A stretch of 5,334 bases of DNA, taken from contig JAQVBN010000043.1 in assembly GCA_028690275.1 (NCBI GenBank), positions 1 through 5,334 of the forward strand, in the 5' to 3' direction. Under the pieces are notes generated by a model, which saw only the letters and a program-made list of their open reading frames with translations, had not been told where the DNA came from and searched no databases. Positions 5,023 through 5,334 of this stretch are shown piece after piece; the stretch's first letter is position 1; the number at the start of each line of letters is the position of its first letter. Both the position numbers and the translations under genes were made by a program. The stretch comes from Minisyncoccota bacterium (lineage in GTDB: Bacteria; Patescibacteriota; Minisyncoccia; Minisyncoccales; Minisyncoccaceae).

Positions 5023-5334
5023 ACAAAGAAGGAAAATCATTATCATATTTAATTCTTGAAGGAATAAAAAAACTAAAATATTCTCCCATAAAATGAACTA
5101 ATTTGTTTGAAACTCTTCCTTTGATAATTTTTGGTAAGAAAAATTTCTTAACTTCGTAATTATACTTTTTAAAATTAGGAAAGTTTTTGACTAGCATATT
5201 AGCTTGATATAATTGCCAAATTATTCCTCCCCCACTCCAAGGCTTTGTTAATCCGGTTGCATCTCCCACTAAACCATACTTATCGCTCTTTGATAGAATA
5301 AGTCCTGGAGGAACTAGAGCAAAACTCGAATTAC
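5000..5334 (-). CDS. Geranylgeranyl-reductase-type FAD-dependent oxidoreductase (C-terminal part)
   Basis: The reading frame enters from the right edge and ends at TGA (5002-5000), giving the last 110 residues plus a split codon. Visible motifs are VPPG near the edge, then GLVGDATGLTKPWSGGGI, which matches the FAD-binding GDAxG motif followed by the (V/T)KPxxGGGI segment typical of the geranylgeranyl reductase family (PHBH-fold flavoproteins). The remaining ~75 residues are a basic, helical tail. Family members hydrogenate isoprenoid chains of lipids, quinones or chlorophyll side chains; the substrate here cannot be told from the tail. GTG at 5269 is an internal valine codon of the motif, not a start. 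The gene lies 15 nt upstream of the DUF4446-like gene and probably shares its transcript. The N-terminal dinucleotide-binding motif lies outside the window. Confidence 0.83.
   Translation of the reverse strand, partial: NSSFALVPPGLILSKSDKYGLVGDATGLTKPWSGGGIIWQLYQANMLVKNFPNFKKYNYEVKKFFLPKIIKGRVSNKLVHFMGEYFSFFIPSRIKYDNDFPSLFASLFKK

Overview
The window is AT-rich, standard-code bacterial DNA. It looks like a member of the Candidate Phyla Radiation (Patescibacteria), probably the Parcubacteria/Paceibacteria side. The reasons are a four-domain S1 protein, a short IF2 of 500 residues with no N-domain, a membrane-anchored 3D-domain protein of a type I associate with these genomes, tRNA genes without an encoded CCA, tight gene packing and no clear Shine-Dalgarno sequence at any start. 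This assignment is inference from gene style; no 16S gene is present.

Layout. Positions 1-1052 (minus) hold the 5' part of the gene for ribosomal protein S1, which runs off the left edge. A divergent promoter region (about 1053-1185) separates it from a plus-strand gene for a secreted or anchored 3D-domain (RlpA/MltA-like) cell-wall protein (1186-1674). That gene ends in a strong terminator hairpin at 1679-1709, whose right arm doubles as the -35 region of the next gene, a very short beta-carbonic-anhydrase-like protein (1751-2170). This converges on, and overlaps by 6 bp, a minus-strand gene for a pilin-like membrane protein (2165-2542).

The right half is one minus-strand transcription unit. 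Read in the direction of transcription it is: C-terminal part of a geranylgeranyl-reductase-type flavoprotein (5334-5000), a DUF4446-like protein (4984-4604), infB (4626-3124), rbfA (3131-2787), tRNA-Cys(GCA), tRNA-Leu(UAA) and a rho-independent terminator (2591-2560). InfB, RbfA, S1 and the tRNAs all serve ribosome maturation and translation. The 3D-domain, pilin-like and reductase proteins belong to the envelope or membrane.

The most interesting signal is not a new gene system but the way the genes start. At least two genes (rpsA and the pilin-like gene) have an extended -10 element (TGnTATAnn) placed so that transcription should begin on the A of the ATG, which predicts leaderless mRNAs. 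I found no convincing undescribed defence, mobile or biosynthetic system here.
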